Assembly (NCBI GenBank): GCA_009392775.1
Contig: VFFT01000071.1
Location: 1-63,632, forward strand
Reading direction: 5' to 3'
Length of the DNA stretch: 63,632 bases
Source of the DNA: SAR202 cluster bacterium
GTDB lineage: Bacteria; Chloroflexota; Dehalococcoidia; UBA3495
Made by a program: the position numbers and the translations under genes. Below the pieces are notes generated by a model. The model made no database searches. It was not told the origin of the DNA and worked only from the letters and a program-made list of their open reading frames with translations. This document shows, piece by piece, positions 54,401 through 63,188 of this stretch; position 1 is the stretch's first letter; each line of letters begins with the position of its first letter.

Positions 54401-54441
54401 TAAATTGCGCTGTGGCGCATGCGAATTAGTTCAGAGGATAT

Positions 54442-55890
54442 ATGAGCAAACAAGTTAGGGTCAGATATGCACCAAGCCCGACAGGACATCCTCATATTGG
54501 TAATATTAGAACTGCACTATTTAATTGGTTGTTTGCAAGACGGAACAACGGGAAATTTATAGTGAGAGTTGAAGATACCGATCAAGAAAGGTTAGTCCCT
54601 GGAGCTGTGGATAGCATATTGGAGGGACTCCAGTGGCTTGGCATTGACTGGGACGAAGGTCCTCAGGTAGGTGGTGATTTTGGGTCTTATTATCAATCTG
54701 AAAGGCTAGGTCACTATAGTGACGCTGCCAATACTTTAATAAATACAGGCTATGCGTATCGTTGCTATTGCACTAGGGAGAGGCTTTCTGATCTTAGGGA
54801 ATCTCAGAAAGCTAATAAACAGTCTATAGGCTATGATGGTCATTGTAGGAGTCTGGCTGTTAGTGATATCAATGAGCTAGACAGTTCAGGGGCGAGTTAC
54901 GTTGTTAGGTTCAAGATGCCCTTAGATGGAACGACTAGCGTTAATGATATTATTCGTGGAGAAGTTGAATGGCAAAATCATCTACTAGATGATTTTGTTT
55001 TGCTGAAATCTGATGGATTCCCAACATATCATCTTGCTGTGGTTGTTGATGATAATCTGATGGATATTAGCCATGTTCTGAGAGCAGAAGAGTGGTTGTC
55101 GAGTACTCCTCGTCATCTTTTAATATATCAAGCACTGGGTTTTACTCCACCCAAATTCGGGCATTTACCAATGATTTTGGGACCTGATAAATCCAAACTC
55201 TCAAAGAGACATGGTGCGACGTCAATTTTGGAGTACCGAGATGAAGGATATCTCCCTGACGCTCTTAAGAATTTTATGGTGTTACTAGGTTGGTCTCTTG
55301 ATGACCATAGTGACGTAATACCTTTAGAAACGATTAAGAATGAGTTTAGTCTCGATAGAGTTGGTAAGCCTGCGTCTATATTTGATATAGAGCGTCTCCA
55401 ATGGATGAACGGGGTATACATAAGGGATCTTGCTGATGAGAATCTGGCTGACTTGATGCTACCGTTCATTGTCGGTGATACTGAGTCATGTATAGATAGA
55501 GATTATCTATTAAGAGTCGTGCCCCTTATAAAAGAACGTATGAAGACGTTAGTGGAATCTAAAGACATTACGTCCTATTTCTTCGACTCTGATGTGGGTT
55601 GCAGTAAAATCCAGATAATCCAGAAAGGTATGGATTCACTTCAAACTAGTGCTGCTCTCGAGAATATTATTTCCGCAGTTAAAAAGTTAGATCCTTACGT
55701 ATCTGCAAATATTGAAGAAGTTTTACGGGCGGCTTGTGCTGAGTCGGATTTAAAACCAAGAGAATTTTTCGGTCTCATAAGAAGCGCAGTTACTGGGAGA
55801 GATGCGACACCTCCATTGTTTGAATTGATGGAGGTCTTGGGAAAGGATTCTACCCTGTTGCGTTTAGACAAAGCCCTTTCATTACTCTAA
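54442..55890 (+). CDS. gltX: Glutamyl-tRNA synthetase
   Basis: 482 residues. RYAPSPTGHPHIGNIRTALF holds the HIGH motif. RCYCTRERL with the later GHC are zinc-site cysteines, and DKSKLSKRHGATS is the KMSKS motif. The C-terminal helical anticodon-binding part spans about 320-482. It charges tRNA-Glu. ATG 54442 is preceded by AGAGGATAT. A strong hairpin follows 56 bases after its stop. Confidence 0.95.
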   Translation: MSKQVRVRYAPSPTGHPHIGNIRTALFNWLFARRNNGKFIVRVEDTDQERLVPGAVDSILEGLQWLGIDWDEGPQVGGDFGSYYQSERLGHYSDAANTLINTGYAYRCYCTRERLSDLRESQKANKQSIGYDGHCRSLAVSDINELDSSGASYVVRFKMPLDGTTSVNDIIRGEVEWQNHLLDDFVLLKSDGFPTYHLAVVVDDNLMDISHVLRAEEWLSSTPRHLLIYQALGFTPPKFGHLPMILGPDKSKLSKRHGATSILEYRDEGYLPDALKNFMVLLGWSLDDHSDVIPLETIKNEFSLDRVGKPASIFDIERLQWMNGVYIRDLADENLADLMLPFIVGDTESCIDRDYLLRVVPLIKERMKTLVESKDITSYFFDSDVGCSKIQIIQKGMDSLQTSAALENIISAVKKLDPYVSANIEEVLRAACAESDLKPREFFGLIRSAVTGRDATPPLFELMEVLGKDSTLLRLDKALSLL

Positions 55891-55945
55891 CTATTGTTTG
55901 GAACAATCTTCATTTAACTAAACTTCCGGGCAAATTACTACGAAA

Positions 55946-55994
55946 TTAAGCCAATTTTCGACTTTTTTTAAAAAAATATCAAAAATTGGCTTAA
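55946..55994 (+). terminator. Hairpin after gltX, likely terminator
   Basis: Perfect 13-base arms TTAAGCCAATTTT (55946-55958) and AAAATTGGCTTAA (55982-55994). The loop itself contains T7-A7 that can pair. No long T-run follows, so termination is likely but not certain. The next promoter starts eight bases later. Confidence 0.65.
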
Positions 55995-56001
55995 AACTGC
56001 C

Positions 56002-56030
56002 TTGACAATACCCCGAAGAGCACCTGTTAT
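56002..56030 (+). promoter_or_regulatory. Promoter of the metallo-hydrolase gene
   Basis: A perfect -35 TTGACA is at 56002-56007. With a 17-base spacer the -10 is TGTTAT (56025-56030); a better TATATT lies three bases further with a 20-base spacer. It sits about 140 bases ahead of the coding start, leaving a structured leader between. Confidence 0.6.
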
Positions 56031-56041
56031 ATTACAGCTTA

Positions 56042-56098
56042 GTTACCATAACTAATAATTTAACGATCCTATTTCGGGATGCTCGTTAATATGGTAGC
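56042..56098 (+). promoter_or_regulatory. Structured leader hairpin upstream of the metallo-hydrolase gene
   Basis: Three stacked helices: GTTACCATA (56042-56050) with TATGGTAGC (56090-56098, one G-T pair), TTAACGA (56060-56066) with TCGTTAA (56083-56089), and TCC (56067-56069) with GGA (56077-56079) around a seven-base loop. There is a nine-base asymmetric internal loop on the left. It is not part of a known riboswitch class that I recognise. Confidence 0.55.
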
Positions 56099-56171
56099 GA
56101 GGTTGGGATTAATAAACAACCGAATTACAGTACAGGTTTTGAGCAGTTTCTAGGAGGTGTCAGTTACTAAC

Positions 56172-57002
56172 ATGATGTCAACATCTGTAAAAATACTGAG
56201 TGATGGTGTGGTGAAGTTTGACGGTGGGTCGGTATTTGGCCAGGTTCCGAAGGTTGCCTGGGAAAATAGTGTTAGTACAGACCGAAAGAACCGTATAACC
56301 ATGGGCCTGAATTGTATGTTGCTTCAGGTCTGCGGAAAGAATGTGTTGGTCGATGTAGGTGTCGGACCCAAAGACAATGATAAAGATAAGGAAACGTATG
56401 GTTTGGTTCCAAGCCGACTGTTGAAAGGACTTAAGAGCGCAGGGCTAACACCTAAAGATATAGATTCTGTTATCTTAACGCATTTGCATTTTGACCATTG
56501 TGGCGGATCTACGCGACTAGATCGGGCTGGAAATATAGTCCCGACGTTCCCGAAAGCGACTTATTACATCCAAAGATCCTGTTGGGAAGATGCGCAGAAC
56601 CCAAATGAAAGGTGCTCAGCTTTCCACAGAGAAGAAAATTTCATGCCGATAGAAGAAAAATCTCAACTGGAATTGCTTGATGGCGATACTGAGATTCTGC
56701 CAGGGTTAAATCTTGTCGTCACAGATGGACATGCTATTGGTCATCAGATGGTGCTATTTAATCATGGAGGTGAAAGAGTCGTGTTTCTGGGCGATATCGT
56801 CCCTACTCATCACCATTTGAACTTGCCGGTGATATCCGCATTTTCGTTTTCGCCTGAAGAAACTCTTCAGAGAAAAAAAGAGATTCTGTCAGAGGCTGAA
56901 CAGCAAGGATGGCTGATAGTCTTCTCGCATGGTACCGATACTAAGGCAGGGTATTTAGAGAGAAGGGGTAATACTACGTATTTAAGACCAGTAGAGTTAT
57001 AG
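56172..57002 (+). CDS. Metallo-beta-lactamase-fold hydrolase (lactonase/esterase-like)
   Basis: About 276 residues. The zinc motif is THLHFDHCGG (HxHxDH), followed by GHAIGHQM and a third histidine in FSHGTD; FLGDIVPTHHHL holds the bridging aspartate. This set is seen in quorum-quenching lactonases and related esterases. AGGAGG lies at 56151-56156, 15 bases before ATG 56172, which is a long gap, while GTG 56157 is too close to it. The true start is therefore uncertain (56172 or 56175). A promoter and hairpin leader precede it, so the expression is probably regulated. The gene stands alone, with a terminator after it. Confidence 0.83.
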   Translation: MMSTSVKILSDGVVKFDGGSVFGQVPKVAWENSVSTDRKNRITMGLNCMLLQVCGKNVLVDVGVGPKDNDKDKETYGLVPSRLLKGLKSAGLTPKDIDSVILTHLHFDHCGGSTRLDRAGNIVPTFPKATYYIQRSCWEDAQNPNERCSAFHREENFMPIEEKSQLELLDGDTEILPGLNLVVTDGHAIGHQMVLFNHGGERVVFLGDIVPTHHHLNLPVISAFSFSPEETLQRKKEILSEAEQQGWLIVFSHGTDTKAGYLERRGNTTYLRPVEL

Positions 57003-57055
57003 GGAGCATTATTCTTTTTATCCTCCTCTTGTGTGTGGATGGGTGGGGAGGTGCC

Positions 57056-57093
57056 GCGGTGGCCTGAATCAGCAGGCCACCGCATTTTTATTT
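57056..57093. terminator. Bidirectional intrinsic terminator
   Basis: Perfect arms GCGGTGGCCTG (57056-57066) and CAGGCCACCGC (57073-57083) with a six-base loop and ATTTTTATTT after. It lies between the convergent metallo-hydrolase and mtaB genes. On the reverse strand the tail is weaker. Confidence 0.88.
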
Positions 57094-58381
57094 AACGTAT
57101 TATTGCCCAAACGCAGTCGTCTTCTAGCGACTGTAATTCAGCCTCTGTTATCGTATTACGTATATTGCGATCAGTTTTCGTCTGAACCCTAATATAATTT
57201 TCAGTTATACCTTTCCAATACGATTCTTTGTTACTAAATTTGCGACTTTCCCATAAAACTTTTTGATTAGTGTGCAGGAATTTATTTCTGAAGTTCGTAA
57301 AACTATCTTTGACTATTTCATTAAGAGCTGTGACTCTTTCTTTCTTTGCGATAGACGATACGTGCTCTTCCAGATAAGTTGCACTCGTACCGGGACGCTT
57401 AGAATACGGAAATATGTGAAGATTGCTGAAAGAAGTCCTAGAGACTAATTTCAAGGTCTCATTGAAATCAGAGTCAGTTTCGCCAGGGAAGCCGACTATT
57501 AGGTCTCCTGTTATCGCGACATTTGGTATGTTATCTCTAATGAACTCTACGCTTCGAGAGAACTGGTCGGTTGTATATCTCCTTCGCATAGAGTTGAGGA
57601 TTCTATCACATCCGTTCTGTAAAGGTATGTGGAAGTGAGGGCAAAGTCTTTCATTCGACCATAGATGGAGCAACTGTGGGCTAATTTCTTGAGGTTGGAG
57701 GGAAGACACACGGAGTCTGGGGATTTCTGTCTCTTCTAGTATGCGCTGAATTAATTTAGGTAAAGAGGACTCTGGTAAATCAAATCCGTATGAACCTAGT
57801 TGCGTCCCAGTCAAGACTACTTCCCTGTATCCTTCAGATACGAGACCCTTAATCTGATTTATTAAGATAGAAGATGGAATGCTTTTTTCTCTGCCTCTTA
57901 CTTTAGGCACGATGCAATAGCTACATATTTGATTGCAGCCTTCTTGTATCTTTACCATCGCTCGACATCGGGATAACGTTGTTTCAAGTGGTTGCTCAAT
58001 GCTGTTGACTGCAAGTTTGTCTACCTGACGGATATTATTAATCAGCCCGAGTATGCTGTCTTTCTCAGTGTTCTTTACTACTAGAGACACTTCCGGCATG
58101 TTTAAAAGTTCATCTTCAGCTCTTTGGCTATAACATCCGGCTGCAACTATCAGCGCGTTGGGATTTTTTCTATGCGCGGCCCGTAAGGCCTGACGGGCCT
58201 TAGAATCTGCAGTAGAAGTTACGGTACACGTATTCAATACGTAGATATCGGCAGAATTTATTGAATCTACTACGTTGTAGCCAGCCGACACAAATTCGCG
58301 TGACATCTTGTCGCTGTCCGCTTGGTTCAGCTTGCATCCATGGGTGTGTATTAGAATATTATTAGATATCTGATCTGTCAT
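57092..58381 (-). CDS. mtaB: tRNA t6A37 methylthiotransferase
   Basis: 429 residues. The N-terminal UPF0004 cysteines are in HGCKLNQADSD (C16), NTCTVTSTADSKARQ and AGCYSQRAEDE. The radical SAM motif is CNQICSYCIVPKVRGREKS, and a C-terminal TRAM domain follows. The GC-K-N-Q-x-D-S and TCTVTS forms favour MtaB over MiaB or RimO. It adds a methylthio group to t6A37, the product of the TsaD pathway also encoded here. Its start is nine bases from the stop of the small helical gene upstream, so the two form a unit. Confidence 0.92.
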   Translation of the reverse strand: MTDQISNNILIHTHGCKLNQADSDKMSREFVSAGYNVVDSINSADIYVLNTCTVTSTADSKARQALRAAHRKNPNALIVAAGCYSQRAEDELLNMPEVSLVVKNTEKDSILGLINNIRQVDKLAVNSIEQPLETTLSRCRAMVKIQEGCNQICSYCIVPKVRGREKSIPSSILINQIKGLVSEGYREVVLTGTQLGSYGFDLPESSLPKLIQRILEETEIPRLRVSSLQPQEISPQLLHLWSNERLCPHFHIPLQNGCDRILNSMRRRYTTDQFSRSVEFIRDNIPNVAITGDLIVGFPGETDSDFNETLKLVSRTSFSNLHIFPYSKRPGTSATYLEEHVSSIAKKERVTALNEIVKDSFTNFRNKFLHTNQKVLWESRKFSNKESYWKGITENYIRVQTKTDRNIRNTITEAELQSLEDDCVWAIIR

Positions 58382-58390
58382 AAAATACCG

Positions 58391-58804
58391 TTATCGCTTG
58401 TTCGCGGATATATTATCATCAGAGCTACTCCATAGCTTTTCTATCGCATGAGCCACGTCATCTAATAACATGAACAGGTAATCTAGCCTTAGTCCAGATT
58501 CACGGACTTTCTCTACCATATCAGGGAAACTATCTAACTGCGTAAAGGACTCTCGAATCTGTCTGTCTTTAAGATCTTTGCCGAGTTGGGTAATATAATT
58601 GCGAATCTCTTGGTCTCCAGACAGAATATCACCTCTTGATAAGGCGTGCTCTTTTGCAGCCAATGTTAGGCTTCCCCAAATTAATTCTTCAGCTATGGCC
58701 CATCGCCCGTCTCTCAGTTCAGAAAAGCCTTTTTTAAGAAGATCTGTACTCCTGGTACGATGATCTATAAGTTGGGTGTTAAACGATTCAGGATAAATAC
58801 TCAT
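58391..58804 (-). CDS. Small helical protein, possibly PaREP1/HEPN-like
   Basis: 137 residues, predicted all-helical by eye: RSTDLLKKGFSELRDGRWAIAEELIWGSLTLAAKEHAL and RLDYLFMLLDDVAHAIEKLW. The first segment, with its paired helices and A-E-x-x-W core, resembles PaREP1/HEPN-type domains; the match is weak and no R-x4-6-H active-site motif is certain. The function is unknown. It precedes mtaB by nine bases on the same strand. The ATG has no clear ribosome-binding site. Confidence 0.5.
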   Translation of the reverse strand: MSIYPESFNTQLIDHRTRSTDLLKKGFSELRDGRWAIAEELIWGSLTLAAKEHALSRGDILSGDQEIRNYITQLGKDLKDRQIRESFTQLDSFPDMVEKVRESGLRLDYLFMLLDDVAHAIEKLWSSSDDNISANKR

Positions 58805-58906
58805 TACTATCTAAAGGAAACTAGAGAGATTAGGAATCATTCTAGCATAAGGAAGGGTGAAGTTTTATAGAACAACACGGTCATCTATAGCTTGCACCTT
58901 GTTCTC

Positions 58907-58935
58907 TTGATACGTCTGAGCGTCAGGGCTACAAT
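58907..58935 (+). promoter_or_regulatory. Promoter of the F420 (cof) operon
   Basis: A -35 TTGATA (58907-58912) is followed by a 17-base spacer and a -10 TACAAT (58930-58935), five of six matches each. It lies about 101 bases before cofG and is the only strong promoter in that gap. Confidence 0.7.
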
Positions 58936-59036
58936 ATGCGAAGATGTCCGTTTAAGAATATCGCGCTCCTGAATCCTATTGCTCTACTCTCCTACAAAAT
59001 AATCGGAGCAGTGTCGTTTAAAAGTGATTGATATAC

Positions 59037-60269
59037 ATGACTGTCCATAGTAACCATCTTAAGAGTCGTTGTAATTTAGCAAATGCCCGTTCTAGAATCA
59101 CCAGCGGGATATTTTCTGACATATTAAGCATCCAAGATGTTATGGATTTCGTGCATATATCAGAGAGTCAGATCGACGAATATTGTCTCTTAGCTTCGGA
59201 GATAAGAGATCATGGTAAAGGTAATGTAATAACATTTTCTCCGAAGGTTTTTATTCCGCTTACACGGTTATGTCGGGATTTTTGCGGGTACTGTACATTT
59301 CGACAGGATCCATCTGATGCGGATGAGTTATACCTATCTCCAGAACAAGTTCTTGAGGTGGCCAATAAAGCACAGGCACTAGGTTGTACGGAAGCTTTGT
59401 TCACTTTAGGTGAGCGTCCTGAACTCAGATATCGAGAAGCTATGGATTGGCTCAAAACTCATGGGTATGACACTACTATCGAATACCTCGTAGACATGTG
59501 TCGGTTGGTGTCGTTTCGTACCTCTCTTATACCCCATGTTAACCCAGGTACGATGAGTTACCGAGAAATGTCTCAATTGCGGCCGCATAGCGGTTCAATG
59601 GGCATAATGCTGGAGAGCATAAGTGAAAATCTACATGCGCCTGGAGGTCCACATGAGTTTGCTCCCAGTAAAAGGCCGTCTGTGCGTATAAAAACTACGA
59701 AAATAGCCGGAGAACTTAATATACCATTCACTAGTGGTATATTGATTGGCATAGGCGAATCCCGTTTGGATCGTATTAAAGCTCTATTTGCACTTCTTGA
59801 TATACATAAAAACTACGGTAATATTCAAGAAGTTATAATTCAGAATTTTAGAACAAAAGAAAATATTCCAATGCGTCATTCTCCTGACGCGGAATCCCTC
59901 GAACTACGTTGGACCATAGCTACAGCAAGAATAATTTTGGGTTCGCAGGCTAATATTCAGGTTCCTCCCAATTTAAATTCAGAAGATTATGACACATATA
60001 TTTCTGCGGGAATAAATGACTGGGGTGGAGTTTCACCATTGACTATAGACTACGTTAATCCTGAATCTCCGTGGCCAAAATTGTCAGAGCTTAACAGGCG
60101 CACGTCAAAAATGGGATTCAATCTAGTACCTAGACTCCCGATCTACCCAGAGTACTTTATGGATACTGACCGGTATACTGATGTAAATATCAAACGAAAA
60201 TTGCTGGAATTGAGTGACGATCAGGGCTACGTAAAAGGAGGCATTCAAGCTTATGTCGATCCAAAGTGA
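59037..60269 (+). CDS. cofG: FO synthase subunit 1 (7,8-didemethyl-8-hydroxy-5-deazariboflavin synthase)
   Basis: About 410 residues from ATG 59037 (TTG 59028 also in frame). The radical SAM motif is in LCRDFCGYCTF (CxxxCxxC); GNVITFSPKVFIPLTRL precedes it and TKENIPMRHSPDAE follows. With CofH it builds the deazaflavin ring of F420 from a pyrimidine and a tyrosine-derived fragment. It is the first gene of cofG-cofH-cofD-cofC. In actinobacteria the two FO synthase activities are fused as FbiC; here they are separate, as in archaea and cyanobacteria. Confidence 0.93.
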   Translation: MTVHSNHLKSRCNLANARSRITSGIFSDILSIQDVMDFVHISESQIDEYCLLASEIRDHGKGNVITFSPKVFIPLTRLCRDFCGYCTFRQDPSDADELYLSPEQVLEVANKAQALGCTEALFTLGERPELRYREAMDWLKTHGYDTTIEYLVDMCRLVSFRTSLIPHVNPGTMSYREMSQLRPHSGSMGIMLESISENLHAPGGPHEFAPSKRPSVRIKTTKIAGELNIPFTSGILIGIGESRLDRIKALFALLDIHKNYGNIQEVIIQNFRTKENIPMRHSPDAESLELRWTIATARIILGSQANIQVPPNLNSEDYDTYISAGINDWGGVSPLTIDYVNPESPWPKLSELNRRTSKMGFNLVPRLPIYPEYFMDTDRYTDVNIKRKLLELSDDQGYVKGGIQAYVDPK

Positions 60270-61587
60270 TAGACCATCAGGTAATAATGATTTGGATATG
60301 GTTCTAAATGAAATTGATGTCAATGTATCCAAAATACTTGATAGGGCTCTGGATGGTAAGGATATATCCTCTGAAGATGCGGTGATATTGCTTAATACTA
60401 CAGGGCGAGAGTTTCACTGTGTGAGCATGGTAGCAGATGAACTTCGGCTTCGTACTGTAGGAGATGTAGCCACGTATGTGGTTAATCGGAATATAAACTT
60501 TACTAATGTATGCATTAAGCGATGCGGCTTCTGTGCTTTTAGTAGAGATTTCAGACAAGAAGAAGGTTATTTCTTGCCTGTAGATGAGATCATTCGAAGA
60601 GCAAAAGAAGCATGGAATTATGGAGCTACAGAAGTATGTGTTCAGGCCGGATTGCCTCCACAAATGGAAGGCGATCTTTATATAAAATTAACAGAGGCTA
60701 TCAAGTCCGAACTGCCAGATATGCACATACATGGATTTTCTCCCGAGGAAGTGTTGTACGGATCTATTAGATCAAAGACATCTATTAAGGAATATTTAAC
60801 GGGATTAAAAGATGCTGGAGTAGGCAGTCTTCCTGGCACATCGGCAGAGATTCTAGATCAGGCATTACGAGATAAAATCTCTCCAGGTAGGATAACAGTG
60901 AGTCAGTGGGTTGAGGTCATCACTACAGCACACCAACTTGGTATACCAACAACATCTACTGTGATGTTTGGGCATTCAGAGACTTATGAACAGCTTGCGG
61001 AACACATCGTTCTGCTAAGAGATATACAGGCGCAGACAGGCGGCTTTACTGAATTTGTTCCGTTAAGTTTTGTGAACAGTGAGGCCCCAATGTTTCTTCA
61101 GGGATTGGTGGATAATGTGAGGTCTGGCCCATCTGGTATGGAAGTTATCAAAGTTCATGCGATTTCGCGAATCCTATTAAATAACTGGATACCCAATATT
61201 CAGGCATCTTGGGTTAAAGAAGGGAGCCGAATGTCCCAGTTGTTATTGACATCTGGCGTAAATGATCTCGGGGGGACTTTAATAAATGAAAGCATATCGA
61301 CCTCTGCAGGAGCCCAGCATGGTCAGTTAATGCGACCCGCCGAGTTCAGAGAAATGATTCGTCAAGCCGGCCGTGTTCCAGCAGAGAGATACACGGACTA
61401 TAAGCTCAAACAAGTCTTCGATAAATCTGATTGCCCTGTGGATGCGCTAGATCTGGTGGGAGATAATGTCGAAGAAATATTTGGTTCATATAAGAAGCTA
61501 GTTCAAATGGATGAATATCGGTTCGAGCATCCTAATTCTAGCAAAGATCGGGAAGTTCCTACTGACCAGAGTAACGTAATTGTCTGA
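60253..61587 (+). CDS. cofH: FO synthase subunit 2 (5-amino-6-(D-ribitylamino)uracil-tyrosine transferase)
   Basis: 444 residues. The radical SAM cluster is NVCIKRCGFCAFSRD (CxxxCxxC) near residue 92; VQAGLPPQMEGD, HGFSPEEV and GSLPGTSAEIL are typical of the CofH/MqnE-like family. It joins the tyrosine-derived unit to the diaminouracil. ATG 60253 overlaps the cofG end by 17 bases, with AAGGAGG about 11 bases upstream, so the two are coupled. Confusion with menaquinone enzymes (MqnC/MqnE) is made unlikely by the neighbouring cofG and cofD. Confidence 0.93.
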   Translation: MSIQSDRPSGNNDLDMVLNEIDVNVSKILDRALDGKDISSEDAVILLNTTGREFHCVSMVADELRLRTVGDVATYVVNRNINFTNVCIKRCGFCAFSRDFRQEEGYFLPVDEIIRRAKEAWNYGATEVCVQAGLPPQMEGDLYIKLTEAIKSELPDMHIHGFSPEEVLYGSIRSKTSIKEYLTGLKDAGVGSLPGTSAEILDQALRDKISPGRITVSQWVEVITTAHQLGIPTTSTVMFGHSETYEQLAEHIVLLRDIQAQTGGFTEFVPLSFVNSEAPMFLQGLVDNVRSGPSGMEVIKVHAISRILLNNWIPNIQASWVKEGSRMSQLLLTSGVNDLGGTLINESISTSAGAQHGQLMRPAEFREMIRQAGRVPAERYTDYKLKQVFDKSDCPVDALDLVGDNVEEIFGSYKKLVQMDEYRFEHPNSSKDREVPTDQSNVIV

Positions 61588-62524
61588 GAACGTAGTTGCT
61601 TTAGCTGGGGGAGTAGGAGGAGCGAAATTGGCCTTAGGATTTGCTTCTGTGCTTCCTCCTGAAGAATTAAAGCTCATTGTTAACACTGGTGATGATGATA
61701 TATTCCATGGGTTATATGTTTGTCCTGATATTGATACCGTGATGTACACTTTGTCCGGTTTATCCAATACCGACACCGGTTGGGGATTAAAAGGGGAGTC
61801 TTTTCAGGCACTGTCTATGCTAGGGAGATACGGTTGCGACACTTGGTTCAATCTAGGCGATCTAGATTTCGGAACACACATTATGCGTAAGTACCTTTTG
61901 GACGACAAATATACTCTAACAGAAACTACTGCTTATTTATGTCAGAAACTCGGAATACAGTGTCAAGTGTTGCCTATGACGAATGACAGTGTAAGGACTG
62001 TAATAAGGACAATCGGAGGAGACCTGTCCATGCAGGAGTATTTTGTGAGGGATAAAGCTGAACCGGAAGTTCTTGACATAACGTATGCTGGGAGTGATAT
62101 AGCTCAACCCAGTGAAGAATTTTGTGAATCATTAGACAATGTAGATAAACTAGTTTTATGTCCTTCGAATCCATTCCTGAGTATAGGTCCGATACTAGCT
62201 TTACCTGGTATTCGAAGTCGGATGATGGATCTCAAATCAGACAATCAGATTAGAATAGCAGTGAGTCCTATAGTATCTGGTGATTCTGTTAAAGGCCCTG
62301 CAGGTAAGATAATGCGTGAATTGGGATACGAGGTATCATGTGTTACTGTTGCTGAACTGTATCGTGATTTCTGTGACGTCTTTGTAATAGATGTGCAGGA
62401 TAAGGAGCATTGTAGAGCGATAGAATCATTGGGCATAAAGCCTTTTGTGGCTCCGATTATAATGAACTCAAAAGCTGATAAGATAGCCTTAGCGAAAACA
62501 CTATTAGAACTGGACGTTAACTAA
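61580..62524 (+). CDS. cofD: 2-phospho-L-lactate transferase
   Basis: 314 residues. LAGGVGGAKLALGFA at the N-terminus, NTGDDDIFHGLYVCPDIDTVMYTLSG and PSNPFLSIGPIL are hallmark CofD. It moves the phospholactate (or phosphoenolpyruvate) group onto FO to form F420-0. The start is TTG 61580, eight bases inside the cofH 3' end; no other in-frame start keeps the conserved beginning. It directly precedes cofC. Confidence 0.95.
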   Translation: MSENVVALAGGVGGAKLALGFASVLPPEELKLIVNTGDDDIFHGLYVCPDIDTVMYTLSGLSNTDTGWGLKGESFQALSMLGRYGCDTWFNLGDLDFGTHIMRKYLLDDKYTLTETTAYLCQKLGIQCQVLPMTNDSVRTVIRTIGGDLSMQEYFVRDKAEPEVLDITYAGSDIAQPSEEFCESLDNVDKLVLCPSNPFLSIGPILALPGIRSRMMDLKSDNQIRIAVSPIVSGDSVKGPAGKIMRELGYEVSCVTVAELYRDFCDVFVIDVQDKEHCRAIESLGIKPFVAPIIMNSKADKIALAKTLLELDVN

Positions 62525-63166
62525 ATGATGATTGAAACATCGTCAGTGGTGCCCATAATCCCTATGAAGCCGTTAGCAGAAGGAAAAACCAGACTAGCCC
62601 GAGAACTGACTAAGGAACATAGAGCAGAGCTAGTAGCAGGTATGTTATGGCGTGTAATAAATGCGATACGTGGCGCTTCTATAGAAATGTTTTGGGTGAT
62701 CGGGGGAGATGACAGAGTTAGAGCATTGACTCGGAATATGGACGGATTATGGCTTGAGGAAATGGGATCAAGTCTGAATGATACTCTAAATAAGGCTTTT
62801 GATAGGGCTTTTCGGGAGGGGTACTCCGTGATGTACCTTCCAGGAGATTTGCCATTTATTAAGCCCAGCGATATTCATAGCCTAATGCGATCCTCCGAAC
62901 GTGGCAATAATATAACGTTGGCCCCTGCTCGCCGAGACGGCGGAACTAACGGAATATTAGTTCCGAACGGGATACCGTTCGCCCCACAACTGGGGCAAAG
63001 AAGTTTTGCAAGACATTTGGCCCAAGCGGCAGCAGCAGAAGTGTCAGTAGCGATCTGTTATAGCCAGGGTCTCGCGTTTGATCTTGATACTGTGGACGAT
63101 CTGGAATCATATTCTCATATGGAACCAGGATTGCTTAACAGGCTGATACCAAATATGGATACCTAA
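62525..63166 (+). CDS. cofC: 2-phospho-L-lactate guanylyltransferase
   Basis: 213 residues. VPIIPMKPLAEGKTRLAREL is the nucleotide-binding start of the MobA-like fold; MYLPGDLPFIKPSDI holds the metal aspartate, and RRDGGTNGILV is typical of CofC. It makes the activated GDP-linked precursor that CofD uses. ATG 62525 lies directly after the cofD stop, with a second ATG at 62528. With cofG, H and D it leaves only the glutamate-adding CofE missing from the window. Confidence 0.93.
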   Translation: MMIETSSVVPIIPMKPLAEGKTRLARELTKEHRAELVAGMLWRVINAIRGASIEMFWVIGGDDRVRALTRNMDGLWLEEMGSSLNDTLNKAFDRAFREGYSVMYLPGDLPFIKPSDIHSLMRSSERGNNITLAPARRDGGTNGILVPNGIPFAPQLGQRSFARHLAQAAAAEVSVAICYSQGLAFDLDTVDDLESYSHMEPGLLNRLIPNMDT

Positions 63167-63188
63167 AAGATTGTAATGGTAAGTTCCT

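Noticed and set aside
60253..61587. cofH as a menaquinone (futalosine pathway) MqnC/MqnE gene
   Set aside because: These families are similar in sequence, but the overlapping cofG and adjacent cofD and cofC make the F420 role far more likely.
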